Source: Davidsoniella eucalypti (Eukaryota > Ascomycota > Sordariomycetes > Microascales > Ceratocystidaceae). Taken from it: a DNA stretch of 64,000 nt. Both the position numbers and the translations under genes were made by a program. The DNA lies in contig RMBW01000015.1 of assembly GCA_004009845.1 (NCBI GenBank), forward strand, positions 62,001 through 126,000. Direction: 5' to 3'. Below the pieces are notes generated by a model. The model worked only from the letters and a program-made list of their open reading frames with translations, was not told where the DNA came from and did not search any database. Of this stretch, positions 12,681 to 23,600 are shown piece after piece. Each line of letters begins with the position of its first letter. Positions within the stretch are counted from its first letter, which is position 1.

Positions 12681-12948
12681 TGTGAAGATGAATTTGCGTG
12701 TGTGCGAGGTATGAAAAGAAAGTGGGCGATAGAGACAGTAAAGCTCAAGACAAGACAGGAACAATCTTCAGGACAAGACAGAGCAGGTAGATAAGCAGAC
12801 GGAACGAAGGCTTAGTAATAAGCGATGTGTTCAGGGCAAAGAGCAGAAGGGCGGATTGGAAAGAGCGACGGATAAGGAAGAGGAGAAGGAAGTTTCTGTG
12901 GGTGATTTCCAAGTACAAGAAAAGCACAAGACGAGGAGTTTGTCTTCC

Positions 12949-12956
12949 TTTATATA
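12949..12956 (-). promoter_or_regulatory. Putative TATA box of the CFEM gene
   Basis: The minus strand reads GTTGTATATAAAGG here, 270 nt upstream of the CFEM start codon. The intervening leader is rich in pyrimidines, as is common around fungal transcription starts. Confidence 0.5.
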
Positions 12957-14357
12957 CAACAGGAATGGTATTGGCACGAACAAAACGCCGGATAGAATGA
13001 AACCCCGGCTTGAGATGGAAAGATAGGAAGCACTGCCAAGATTACCTATGGGACCATGTGCTTCGTTCAATGTTGTCTCATCCTCCACCCAAGATCGATA
13101 TCAACAGACTATAAACTGGTATTAGAAGCTTATGCTGGACGTTGATATTTCCCGCCGCATGGACCAGCCCCCAGAAACAGCATGGACCAGACTATTCGAT
13201 CCACTATCTCCAATAGGAACACATACAGATGTATGTACATGTAGGAACGGTGGGCTTGTAAACTGCAAGATACAGCCCTAAGACCCTGGCCTGTAGAGCT
13301 TCTGGACGAAGGGCCATCATCTTGTTGTTGGGCACCCAAAGTGCCATGATTTCAATGCGCTGCTACTAGACTTCGGCCGATCTTCTGTGCCGCTAATCTG
13401 CCCTATGGCGCTCTCCTCCAAAAAAAGAATGGCAACCAAGCGATGTGTATCAGAATTGGCGAAAGTGGAGTCTTGCTTCTGCTGTTTGTTTGCTATAGTA
13501 TGCTATGAGCTAATAATTGCCTACCCTCCATCTTCAATTTCTCTAACACTCACGGACCCAGCCAGCAGATAATTCCGGGGAATTATTTCCCAGTACCTTT
13601 GAAGTTATCGTGTTTATTGAGCATACGCTTGGGCACTGGAAATTGGCTGCTGAACTTGAAGACCTGGGGAAAAGCTAGGTGTATTACTTAATGCAATAAA
13701 ACCAACTATGGCCTGCTATTTCACTAGCCCAAATACTTGGCCAGGCTTTTTATGCTCAGGCCACCAAATAAACTTCCAGATCCATGCACCTCCCACTTGG
13801 CGTGTAAGTCACCAAAGAAGCCTTATTTGCAACAAGGCAAAGAAACATCGTTGGCACTTGTTAGTTCCGCCAGTAATCCAATCTTTTGCTGGTTGTACTA
13901 GTTATATCAGGGACACGTGAGCAGCATTGATTCTGTCAAACTCGGTTTGCATAACAAAATCTGCGTCCTATCTTCAATGCCCTATTCTCTTTTTTCGAAC
14001 AGGCGGAGTTCGATATGATCTACTTGTATTTCCATTTATATCTCAGACGCTGCTTATTTGCTCTGAATCTTGAAACCTCGAAGGATTTCATCCAAGGCCA
14101 GAACCAAATAACAATATTCTATACGCATTCCATGCAAATGCATCGCCTGGCCCCTGTATATTGGATCTGGTCTAAAGACGGTTCAGGTCAGTGCTCTTAT
14201 TATTGGATGGGCTTAGAGAGCAACACTGGCAGGGATCTCTGCTCAACTACGATAGAGTTTGGATTCCCACGGCTCAAGCTTCTTTTCCCAGATACCGCTC
14301 AAGTAACAACAGCAACAAACATATGCCGGGCTGTTCTCAGATATCCCCTTCACGTGT

Positions 14358-14371
14358 CTGTAAGCCCGCCA
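14358..14371 (+). repeat. Target-site duplication, left, of short retroposon copy A
   Basis: CTGTAAGCCCGCCA. It is repeated with one mismatch (CTGTAAGCCCACCA) at 14458-14471, flanking the 86-bp element. Confidence 0.75.
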
Positions 14372-14457
14372 TTTGCCTTGATTTGATTTGATTCTATTTA
14401 ACGTCTACCTAAATCACCAAAATCATACCACGCCGGATTGGTTACCGGACAGATATA
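14372..14457 (-). mobile_element. Short tailed retroposon, copy A
   Basis: These 86 bp match 36454-36557 in reverse complement at roughly 90 percent over about 82 nt. In minus-strand orientation the element starts near the string CTGTCCGGTAACCAATCCGG and ends in a (AAATC)n tail. Both copies are bounded by 14-nt direct repeats of unrelated sequence, which is what independent insertions with target duplication would leave. No pol III boxes and no coding capacity are visible. It could be a 5'-truncated member of a longer non-LTR family. Confidence 0.7.
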
Positions 14458-14471
14458 CTGTAAGCCCACCA
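14458..14471 (+). repeat. Target-site duplication, right, of short retroposon copy A
   Basis: CTGTAAGCCCACCA, 13 of 14 identical to 14358-14371. Confidence 0.75.
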
Positions 14472-15167
14472 CCCGCTCGAGTTTCGATCTCTCGCCTGGC
14501 AACATATCGTCTCTTGGCTTTGTAGGCTCTCGATCCATGTCCTGCAAGGAATACCATTACTTTCTGGGTCCGGAAATCTCCAGTTGCTCCAATATTCGGT
14601 CAAAGACACACCACAGTTTCTCCTCCATCGTGTGGCCGGTACGCTTCATTTCTTGGTACGTCACTACCGCTCTGATTCCACTTTCCCTCAAATCTATCGA
14701 GTCTAGCCTCGATTCGTCAAGTTCGGCATAGCTAGTCTAGGTCGTCGGACGGATAGTCTCCAAAGAAGCAGAGCTTAATATGAAAAGAGACAATATACCG
14801 TCCAGTCGGCTTGATCCGATGTTTTCTCAATTACGTTGCTTCGCCCAAAGCAACAAAGACCCAACAAGAATATTATTTGCTAATGACTATTGATACCATA
14901 GAGCCAATCTCTATTCCTTGTATTCAAGGATCATCGTGTCTCTGAGGGTGCCCTTTTGTCGAGCGCAAAACGGCAGTTACTGCATCCAGGTGCTGCGTTA
15001 CTCTTGCTCCTACTCCTTCTTCTAGATCCAGAAAGAACCAATTCCAATGCCACATCAAAGGCCTTTGCCTGCATAATTTTCTTCGTTCTTTTCTACATCT
15101 TCAACTTTCGCCGCAATCAATCATTAGATCAGACTCAGCGAGACCATTCACTGAACGTTTCTTCACG

Positions 15168-17139
15168 ATGGGCTGCGGAATTCTCGAGCCCCATCACAAA
15201 GGCCATGTGCCGGGTAAGTATATCTCTGCCTTCAACTCGAGCTTTGGCTCATAAACAATAAACAGAGGCTAACTAGAGGACACTGCAGGGACTACACGAT
15301 ACTTTGACGACCCGAATCAACCGGGTTATCAGCATAGAAGAGAGAAAGCACATGGCCAACTCAAAACTATCGAAGAAAACGGAGAGTTCATCATACTGGC
15401 ATGTTTATCTTCACATCTTACATATAATCATGGTATATCGTATGCTAATTCGTACATGCCCATATAGACTCCTCAGCCGTCAGACGACCCCAACGATCCG
15501 CTTAACTGGCCACTATGGCAGCGCGATATGATCACTTTTGTGCTCTCCATGAGCGCCATATTCGCAACTGCTCAAGGCTCGATATTGGCGGCCAACACCA
15601 TCGTCATCACCATTGATCTTAGGCGTCGATTCACAGAGGTTGCTCTCTTGACCGGTTATTTTCTCATGGGATGCGGCGCTGCTGCTGTCTTCTTCGTGCC
15701 TTCTGGTCGTGTTTGGGGCAAACGCCATGCCTTTATCGTTGGCCTTTTAATCTTAATCGCTTCAAGTGCCTGGGCTAGCGTTGTCGGCAAGAACTACGGC
15801 AGCTTTGTTGGAGCCCGCATCGTCCAGGGGATAGGATGTGCTCCATTCGAGACCTTGGTCAACGCTGCAGTTGGTGACCTATATTTTGTCCATGAGCGCG
15901 GTATTCGCATGGCTTTCACGAATCTTGCTGTATTTGGTGGTGCCTTCTTTACCCCAATAGTGGTAGGCAAGATGACTCTGACGATGGGATGGAAGTGGAC
16001 CTTCATTTTCTCAACGATTTTCTTTGCCATCTGCCTTCCCGCTGTTTTCTTTCTATGTCCCGAAACGGCGTACCGGCGTGACTCGAAATTGAACACAGAT
16101 ATTCTAGGTGATGGCGTTTCACAGACTGAGAGCGGTCCAAGTGATCATGAGAATATCAACCTAAGCGACAGTACGACTGAGCCTCTGCGGACAAGAAATA
16201 GCCAAAGTGATACCGATCGGATACTGCCGTCCAAATCTAAGCAGCAACAACCTACCATAGTCACCAGTACTGCCCATAACGATACGGAACTTTCACGTGA
16301 AGCAACACCTCGAAAGGTTTCGTGGTGTCAGTCACTGGCACTCTTTAATGGTCGCAAAACAGACGAGAGTTTCTGTGTTCTTCTGTTACGCCCGTTCCCG
16401 TTACTCTTCCAACCAGCCTTTTTATGGGCTTGTCTAATCCAGGGCACCATGATTGGTTGGTCGGTATTCATCGGTGTCATCATCGCTGAGATCTTCCAGG
16501 GTCCACCATACTGGTGGGAAGAGGATAAGACAGGCTATGCGTATGTTGGACCATTCATAGGTGCTGTGATTGGTTTCATTATTGCCGGCGCTCTTTCTGA
16601 CTGGAGTGTACGATACATGACCAAGAGAAACAACGGCATATATGAGCCCGAGTTCCGTATCTTGCTAGTGATCCCCATGTTTTTCATTGGTGAAGTTGGC
16701 CTGTACGGCTTTGGTATCTCAGCATCTCAGATCGTGTCAGGGGAATCAGTATGGCAAGTTCCCGTCATCTTCTTCGGATTAGAAGTATGCGCCATGGTGA
16801 TAGGCGCTGTTTCCAGTTCACTATATATTGTCGATGCCTATCGTGATCTGGCCGTTGAAGGATTCACCATCACTATCATCTTCAAGAACTTCTTCTCGTT
16901 CATGCTCACTTGGTACGCATTTGACTGGGTCACGCTGGGTATCGGCACGCGCAAGACCATGATTATCCTAGGCTCAGTACAGGTATTTGTCTGCCTTACG
17001 AGTATTCCTATGTGTAAGTTCACATTCAAGATATCCAAATGTTGTATACAAATGCTGACAACTCATAGATGTGTATGGCAAGCGAGTCAGATCTTATTTT
17101 CACAGACACGACATGATTGCAGCGCTACACTTGGATTAG
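15168..17139 (+). CDS. Major facilitator superfamily transporter, DHA1/HOL1-like, 590 aa
   Basis: The four-exon model is 15168-15213, 15289-15398, 15468-17013 and 17069-17139. The first junctions rebuild the conserved N-terminal stretch VPGT...TPQPSDDPNDPLNWPLW, typical of a large fungal MFS drug and polyamine transporter subgroup. Twelve hydrophobic segments follow, with an MFS motif-A-like GRVWGKRH between segments 2 and 3 and a long hydrophilic central loop (about residues 220-300). The last intron replaces an out-of-place tail with a basic C-terminus ending AALHLD. Intron 2 (15399-15467) keeps frame only with a GC donor (GCATGT...TATAG); its branch site is CTAAT. Expected role: proton-coupled efflux or uptake at the plasma membrane, substrate unknown. 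The gene is tail to tail with ATG33, 315 nt apart. Confidence 0.9.
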
Positions 17140-17454
17140 TATCAATAATATTAGTTAGAATTAGAGCAGGGCTCAAAACTACTACGTTCAAACCAGCACA
17201 TGGATACAATATCGAGAAATTCAATCATTTCAAAGAGTTGTGACGCGTTCATAAATGCACGTATATTCGTGACTGAAGTGTTCCGAGAGACAAATGAATA
17301 TATATACATAGCAATAGTACAGGTAGTTGAGGGAGATCATTGCAAGTCTAACCAGCCAAGTAGCTGATCTCCTTCATCGAGCAATGATATTGTCCAGGCA
17401 TAAAGCCTTATGTTTATGCCCGATATCCAATATGATTTGCCAGTTGCTAGTACC

Positions 17455-18200
17455 TTACACGATGCTAGAACCATCGCCCCAGATACCCATGACAGAGATA
17501 ACGAAGCCGATGGATGCAAGAGTCGTCTCGACCACACGAGTCTTGGCAAAGTTTTCAGCCAGAGCATGCACCTCTTCGCTAGTGACCTTATCAATACCTA
17601 CCGTAGTCTCAGCCATAGAAGCACCTAGATCCTCGTAGCTAGCCTCCAAATTACGCAAGGGCGGCGAGGCAACACGCTTCTCACGGACGGGGATGGCGAC
17701 TTCGCCGAGAAGGGCAGGCGAGATCAAGTTGGCGGCACCGGCACCAGCAGCGAATAGAGAGGTGTAGATGAGGTAAGGGTGGCGTTGAGACGAAGGCGAG
17801 GACAGAAAGGCGAGCAGGAAGGCGCCGGTGGAGAGGCGGGAGAGGAAGGAGAGCTTCTTTGAGGTCAAGGTAGTTAGGCTGGCGAGAGCTTTGGCGGCGG
17901 CGGGCGGGGAGGAGATAGAGAGAATAGATGGGATGGCAAGCGTCGTAAGTGAGAAGGACATTCCCTAGAAAGTAGAATAAAAGTTAGCAATGACCAATAA
18001 CATAAGGGCAGGTATCAGTATAAATCAAGTGTGGTTCGGTTGCGATAACGGCTACAATAAGGCCAAAGTCACGCCAGCTCCGGTGTGAATCGACGTCATA
18101 GAAGCAGGGCTTTCGTTGACTTAGTGCAAGAGCTTACCGTAAGTAGGCCAAGAGCAACAGTTCCAATAAACTTGAAAATTGACACCCGCGCAGGCGCCAT
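17455..18200 (-). CDS. ATG33: Autophagy-related protein 33 (mitophagy), 190 aa
   Basis: Two exons (18138-18200 and 17455-17964) are joined in phase 0 across a 173-nt intron. The joined start, MAPARVSIFKFIGTVALGLLT, is the characteristic Atg33 N-terminus: a short basic lead, then the first membrane segment. More hydrophobic segments follow at about 22-42, 70-85 and 92-108, with the motif RHPYLIYTSL between the second and third, and one near the C-terminus (about 167-185). A soluble acidic stretch lies before the last segment. In yeast Atg33 is a mitochondrial outer-membrane protein needed for stationary-phase mitophagy; that function is inferred here by family. Length is close to other filamentous-fungal versions. 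Two in-frame upstream ATGs (18293 and 18231) would add an atypical extension, so I prefer the start at 18200. It is divergent from the dienoyl-CoA reductase gene. Confidence 0.85.
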
Positions 18201-19361
18201 AAAGATGCGGAAAATGCGACAGAACCACATTGTGTCTTGGTGTGAGTTTGAGGAGCTGGTGAAGTGGGCAAAGGTTGTGATAGTTTGAAACAATCAAGAA
18301 TCAAAACAAAAGTCAGGAAGAAGAAACCACATGGTCAAATTATACTGTGAATGGGTTTCTTTTTGTTTGTCTAAGGATAGCAAGGTAGTCAGAAAACTGG
18401 ATCCTTCCTCCGCTACTTAAAGCCTATATTATTAGGTAGGCTGCTATGGATATTGTTTTGTTTTCAAGCTTTAGCTGAGTTAGGTTACGTTAATATCTAG
18501 TTGAAGCCTTATGTATAAACTTGGGCATCAATAGACGTCAATGCTCAAAAGAAAAACAGAAGTGTTTTTTTTTTCTATCTTGAGCCACGATATACGTATC
18601 GGTACTTCGTTGAAGCTGATCTACAATCTTGTCTTAGAAAAGCCGACAATCCGCACGTCCGACAAGGGTTTGGTTATTCCTGGGTTAATTACATATCTAT
18701 GTCTGATGTTTGCATTTGTTGAGCTCCAGACGGGATGGCCTTATTAGTACCCAATCACACAAGAACCATATCGACTGATTTAGTCAGAATGGTCCCCTCA
18801 AACCGAAATGAGAAAGCTTCGACATAGGGTTAGGGTATTACGCATTTGGGGAAATTCTTCATAGCGTCGTTTTGCCCGAAGAACGACGGGGAATAAGTTA
18901 CTGGGGATAAGCAAAAAAGAAGGAGGCAGGCCTGTTTTGCTACGAGAATGGCACTGCCGAATGCATTAATTGATGAAAGCCATGCTAAGTTTTGAGGGGA
19001 TGGCTTATTTGACAACTACCTATGTGCCGAGGCATTTTAATATGACGATCGTTTTAGTGTAGCATCAGCATCAACAAAAGCTTTGTTAAGTCTTATAGTG
19101 AGATCAAAACACATCTCACTTTATTTACCTTCTCCAAGTACATTCGACTCTGAGTACAGCATTTTGATTTCTCTGTTGGTTGCAACCTTTTTATTTGTGC
19201 ATCCTCATATCAATATTCGACGTTGATTCGCCTCCATCACCCTCAATCTCAACACTGTTTACCAATTTTCTACCCTTTTTTACCCAAAAAGCCAAGGAAA
19301 CAAACGCCCATTTCAAACCCCAGGCTTCATAGTACAACGACGTCGACGTCATCACCACGAA
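18201..19361. promoter_or_regulatory. Shared upstream region of ATG33 and the dienoyl-CoA reductase gene
   Basis: This 1161-nt divergent intergenic region holds the upstream sequence of both flanking genes. I see no further gene. A run of T lies at 18564-18573. No regulatory site can be assigned with confidence. Confidence 0.45.
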
Positions 19362-20614
19362 ATGTCCATCCCCGCGTCTCAACCTGTTAGCAATGTTTGG
19401 AAAGACGGCATCTTCAGTAAGGCGAAGGGCACTACCAATACCATACATTCACAACTAACGCATCTCTTCGCTTTCTCTTTTAATAGATGACAGAGTCGTG
19501 CTCGTGACAGGCGGCGCAGGCACGATTTGTAGCGCGCAAACTCGCGCGTTGGTTAAACTCGGAGCTAATGCGTGTATCATTGGCCGTAATCCGGAGAAGA
19601 CAGAGAGAATGGCACGGGATATAGAGACGGCAAGACCCGGATCCAAGGTTATCGGCATTGGAAGCTGTGATGTGAGAAAGGTAAGAGATTCTCACTTTGA
19701 AAGATTGATATGGATATGGTTCATCGATAATTCGAAGGAAACTTTCTATTCTAAGCACCGACTAACTATCTATCACTTATCTAGCTTCAAGATTTGCAGG
19801 ACGCTGCAGACAGATGTGCCAGAGAATTGGGAGCCATTGATTTTGTCATGTAAGTTTTGATATCTCAACAGTACCGAGAGATATATAGTGTGACTAATTA
19901 TTCTCATAGAGCCGGCGCTGCTGGAAACTTTGTTGTCCCAATCCAGGGAATGAGTTCCAATGGTATGTGCAATCTCAGTGTTTCGATTCATCTTCTATCA
20001 GCAGACTAACATCCTGAACAGCGTTCAAATCTGTCATGGATATTGATCTTTTGGGAACATTCAATACCATAAAAGCCACAATGCCGTACCTTATCGAATC
20101 AGCTAAGCGCAACCCAAACCCACCACCGGCCGACAGCGTGAGCACCGGCGGTCGCTTCCTAGCTATCTCGGCGACATTTCACTACACCGGCGTGCCACTA
20201 CAAGCACATGTTTCAGCCGCCAAAGCTGGCGTAGACTCCCTTGTCGCCTCTGTCGCTCTCGAATATGGGCCTTTCGGCGTAACCTCCAATGTAATTGCAC
20301 CCGGTCCCATCGCCGGCACTGAGGGCATGGATCGCCTTGCTGGTGATGTACACTTTTCGCAGCAGGGAAGGGGAGTGCCATCGGGACGATGGGGCACGGT
20401 GAGAGATATCGCTGATGCCACAGTGTATCTCTTCTCAGATGCAGGAAACTATGTCAATGGCCAGATCATTCCTGTGGATGGCGCGTCTTGGAGAAGACAG
20501 GGCGGAGACGGTATAGGTCCTGGCTTGGATGGGTCGATGAAGTATCCTGATTATATTCTCAATGGAGAAATTTCAAAGGGTATCAAGAAGGGACTCAAGC
20601 CATCAAAGCTATAA
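19362..20614 (+). CDS. SPS19: Peroxisomal 2,4-dienoyl-CoA reductase (SDR family), 319 aa
   Basis: Five exons (19362-19416, 19487-19680, 19785-19849, 19910-19962, 20022-20614) have introns of 59-104 nt and good CTAAC/CTAAT branch sites. The N-terminus ...SNVWKDGIFN leads into a Rossmann nucleotide-binding motif TGGAGTI (residues 26-32). IAGAAGNF stands where classical SDRs have NNAG, as in DECR enzymes. The catalytic Lys sits in HVSAAKAG without the classical Tyr four residues before, again typical of dienoyl-CoA reductases. The motif PGPIAGTEGM and a late VNG-VDG stretch complete the fold. The C-terminus is SKL, a canonical PTS1 peroxisome signal. The enzyme uses NADPH to reduce 2,4-dienoyl-CoA during beta-oxidation of unsaturated fatty acids. 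Family, localisation and reaction are well supported. Confidence 0.93.
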
Positions 20615-23600
20615 GCTATAAAATATTGCATTTCTGAATTGTAATTGATCCCTCTTGAATCATGGCTTATAGGATAGGTATGGTTTGCAGATACCCATTT
20701 ATTAGGGTTGATAACAGCACCATAATATAAACTTTTTATTTTTATTTGTTATACTTTCTAAATTGATATACAAAGTGGCCGCATTACTGAAACAAACAAT
20801 GCATACTAAATGTGCATCTTGACATATAATGTATATCTGTATAACTATACATATAGTGAAGCCCTTACATAACCATGAGGGGTATTGACTTTGGAGAACA
20901 TGGGCCATAGAGTCCTTGAACACGATGCTATGGTAGGAACCGTATCCATCAAGCTGCATAGGAGGTGACTAGGTATGAAAGGACTTGCCATGTTGAGATT
21001 TATGTTTGTTGAAGAAGGATACTTGTTATAGCGTTATTGTTCACTAAGTAGGAGGAATGAGGGTTCTTTGTACCTAACAAACAAGCAACAAGACTAGTCA
21101 CTTTTAGATAACGGCAGAAACAAATGATGCTAAACTAGAAAACATAATCCACTGTAGCATTTTGAATGAGCAAGACACAATCATTGAGGGAACGGTGCAT
21201 GCAGGAACGCCCGTACATACCCTACATAGCCGAGAGGGGTACTTGTGTTGTCTTCCTTGATGTCCACCTACAGTATTGCGAGATCCCTACCATGCGTCTT
21301 TTTTTGATATCTCCTCTCTCTACATGTATCTACAAGTATGATACATACACATTACTATTATCTCCCATGTTTTGTTGACCACTGACTGAGGAATAGGGTT
21401 GTTCGCTTGTAGGCAGATAATTAATGCACACAGAAGTCACCAAGCCTGTTAGTATATCGAAGTATTGTTAAGTTTAAATCAGGGGTTATCATCAGACTCT
21501 TTCTTTTTCTTTGGTGGTTACCCTTAAAAAGATACAGACGGAGAAATTATCTATAAATGTGATATCTGCACAACTATGCGGAGTAGTAAGTACATAGTAA
21601 CCTATACTTCATGCAATGTAATTTTTTTCTCTTTCTTTTCAGAACGGATACATGCAGATAGAAGGAAAAGGGAAGAAAATAATGACAGAAAATATATGTA
21701 GTAGTGCCATAAGTAACATGTTGAGTTTTTCGTTTTGTTCCTTGATCATTGTTTACATTTGTATCTGTACTTATGTACAGGTATGTAGTTGTAGTCCCCC
21801 AGCCACTCAAAGTTCAAGGATACAAGTCCGAAATACTACCACGGATGAAAGCGGTGAGATTTGTGATCCTTGAGCTTCTATAATCTTGAAGGTCTTTTTT
21901 TTTTTTTTTTTTTTTTTTCATGTTACGAGGCTATAATAAGCATGCTACTATAGATTTTTTTTTTCTTTCTGTATTCATAAAAATCATCTGTGCCGGTCGG
22001 TCCTCTCTCCGATTTTGGCATTCCCTCCATTTGGTATTGTGGCTATACAGTACGCCAATATCAATGGATCATATTAGACTGAGTATATGTGACAAAGAAT
22101 ATCCTATCTTCCAAGTGATGTAGAAATCTCAAAATGAGATTAGATATACATACTGTCAGAATAGCTTCACAATACACATGTACATACATAGAAATTAGGG
22201 TACAATAATGTTCGATGAAAAATTCCTCTGATGAGAGCATTTCAACCCCGGACTTTGGGATTCATGAGACTTACACGTGGAGCCACGGAGAGATACAAAA
22301 GGTAGCGGCATTGGTTGCATTACTAGACAGGCATATCCGCAAGTCATGGATATACATGTGTATATGTATATGCAAGAGCGGTGAGTGTGTGTATCGGTTC
22401 GTCGTGCTCACATCAGTAGTATGTTGGTCTATGCTTGTAGTTCATGATGTCTCATTTTCAAAGTCTATCTATCGCCGTATTCTGACTAGCAATATATGAA
22501 TTCAGGCATGGCGCCGAGAGAGCGCACTTGAGCCCGTCTCGGTCGTGTTATTTATTGGAAGGGGCGTAGTGCTGCTATTTTGTCTTTGCTTACATATGTT
22601 CGTGCACTCTGATAAAAGTCTCACATTAACTTCCTGTCTGAGAGGTATACTAGAATATACTATTTATCTCCTACTTGACTCGGCCACGGCCAAATGAAGA
22701 GGGTTGGGCAGTCACGACAGAGAGCTTTGAGTTCATTTCAGCACATTCTCATTGTAAGCATTATCTATTACATGGCTAGCTTGACTATCGACTTAGGAGC
22801 TTGAGAGGCTGCAGGTGGCTGGTTATACCAATGCCTGGCTAGGTTTGGTGTTTGTTCAGTCAATGCATTGCTCTGGCATCTAACATATAGTTAAGACGTG
22901 GAAAAGCTTCTGCCATTATGGACTAGGTGCAAAGCTGCATTAACACAAGATCGGCCTGGCAGTGAGAGCTTTGGGGTTGTTTCTTAAAAACGGACCGGAC
23001 CACAGAGAGGATGGTATATGAGAGTGTACAAAAATGACTAACTCTGTCTGTGTTATTATCTCACGATGAGTGTTTAGGCTATGAAAAAGAGTTGGGACAA
23101 AATCCGGTCTTGTTTGAGCCAATAGATAGCTGCTTCCGAATGATTTGATCAGTTGGCTGATATTACTAAAATAAGGATTGGAATTATGGGTTGATTTGAA
23201 AATTATGCTATAAAATTTGGTATAGAGATTGATCAGACGCTCAATTGATTGTCTTTCGAGCTAAGAGCCCGGGAGCTGGGGGCCAGGATCTGTCCTGTCT
23301 TGTCTGCTGGTATTTATGCTTGTCTGGTCAGAAGATCAGATAGATCATATAGCATCGGGATGCTATAGTTAGTGGCTAATGACCTTCGTCTCATATGTAT
23401 GCTGCGGCGGTTGTAGGTTTATGCCCCCTTATACAGGGCTTCATTTGGCCGACTTTTACCTGTTGTTGCGTCAACAGAGGCACACAACCTCTTTGTTTAT
23501 CGGCGTATTTAATGCGACAACGACACGGGTTGCGCAGATTATTGGACTACGCCTGAAGGCCCCTTTGAAGAGGGGATGTCGTTTGAGGCTGCTGTAAAAG

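Larger units (their letters stand above)
12681..15167. other. Intergenic between the divergent CFEM and MFS genes
   Basis: No protein gene is supported. It holds the CFEM promoter and long leader (TATA at 12949-12956), the short retroposon at 14372-14457, and the upstream region of the MFS gene. A 123-codon frame at 14015-14386 is unsupported and overlaps the retroposon target site. Confidence 0.5.

Noticed and set aside
14015..14386. 123-codon frame on the + strand
   Set aside because: It runs into the target site and body of the short retroposon, with no domain and no promoter.
18201..18293. N-terminal extension of ATG33 from upstream in-frame ATGs
   Set aside because: The extension does not resemble the family, whose members begin at the basic lead just before the first membrane segment.
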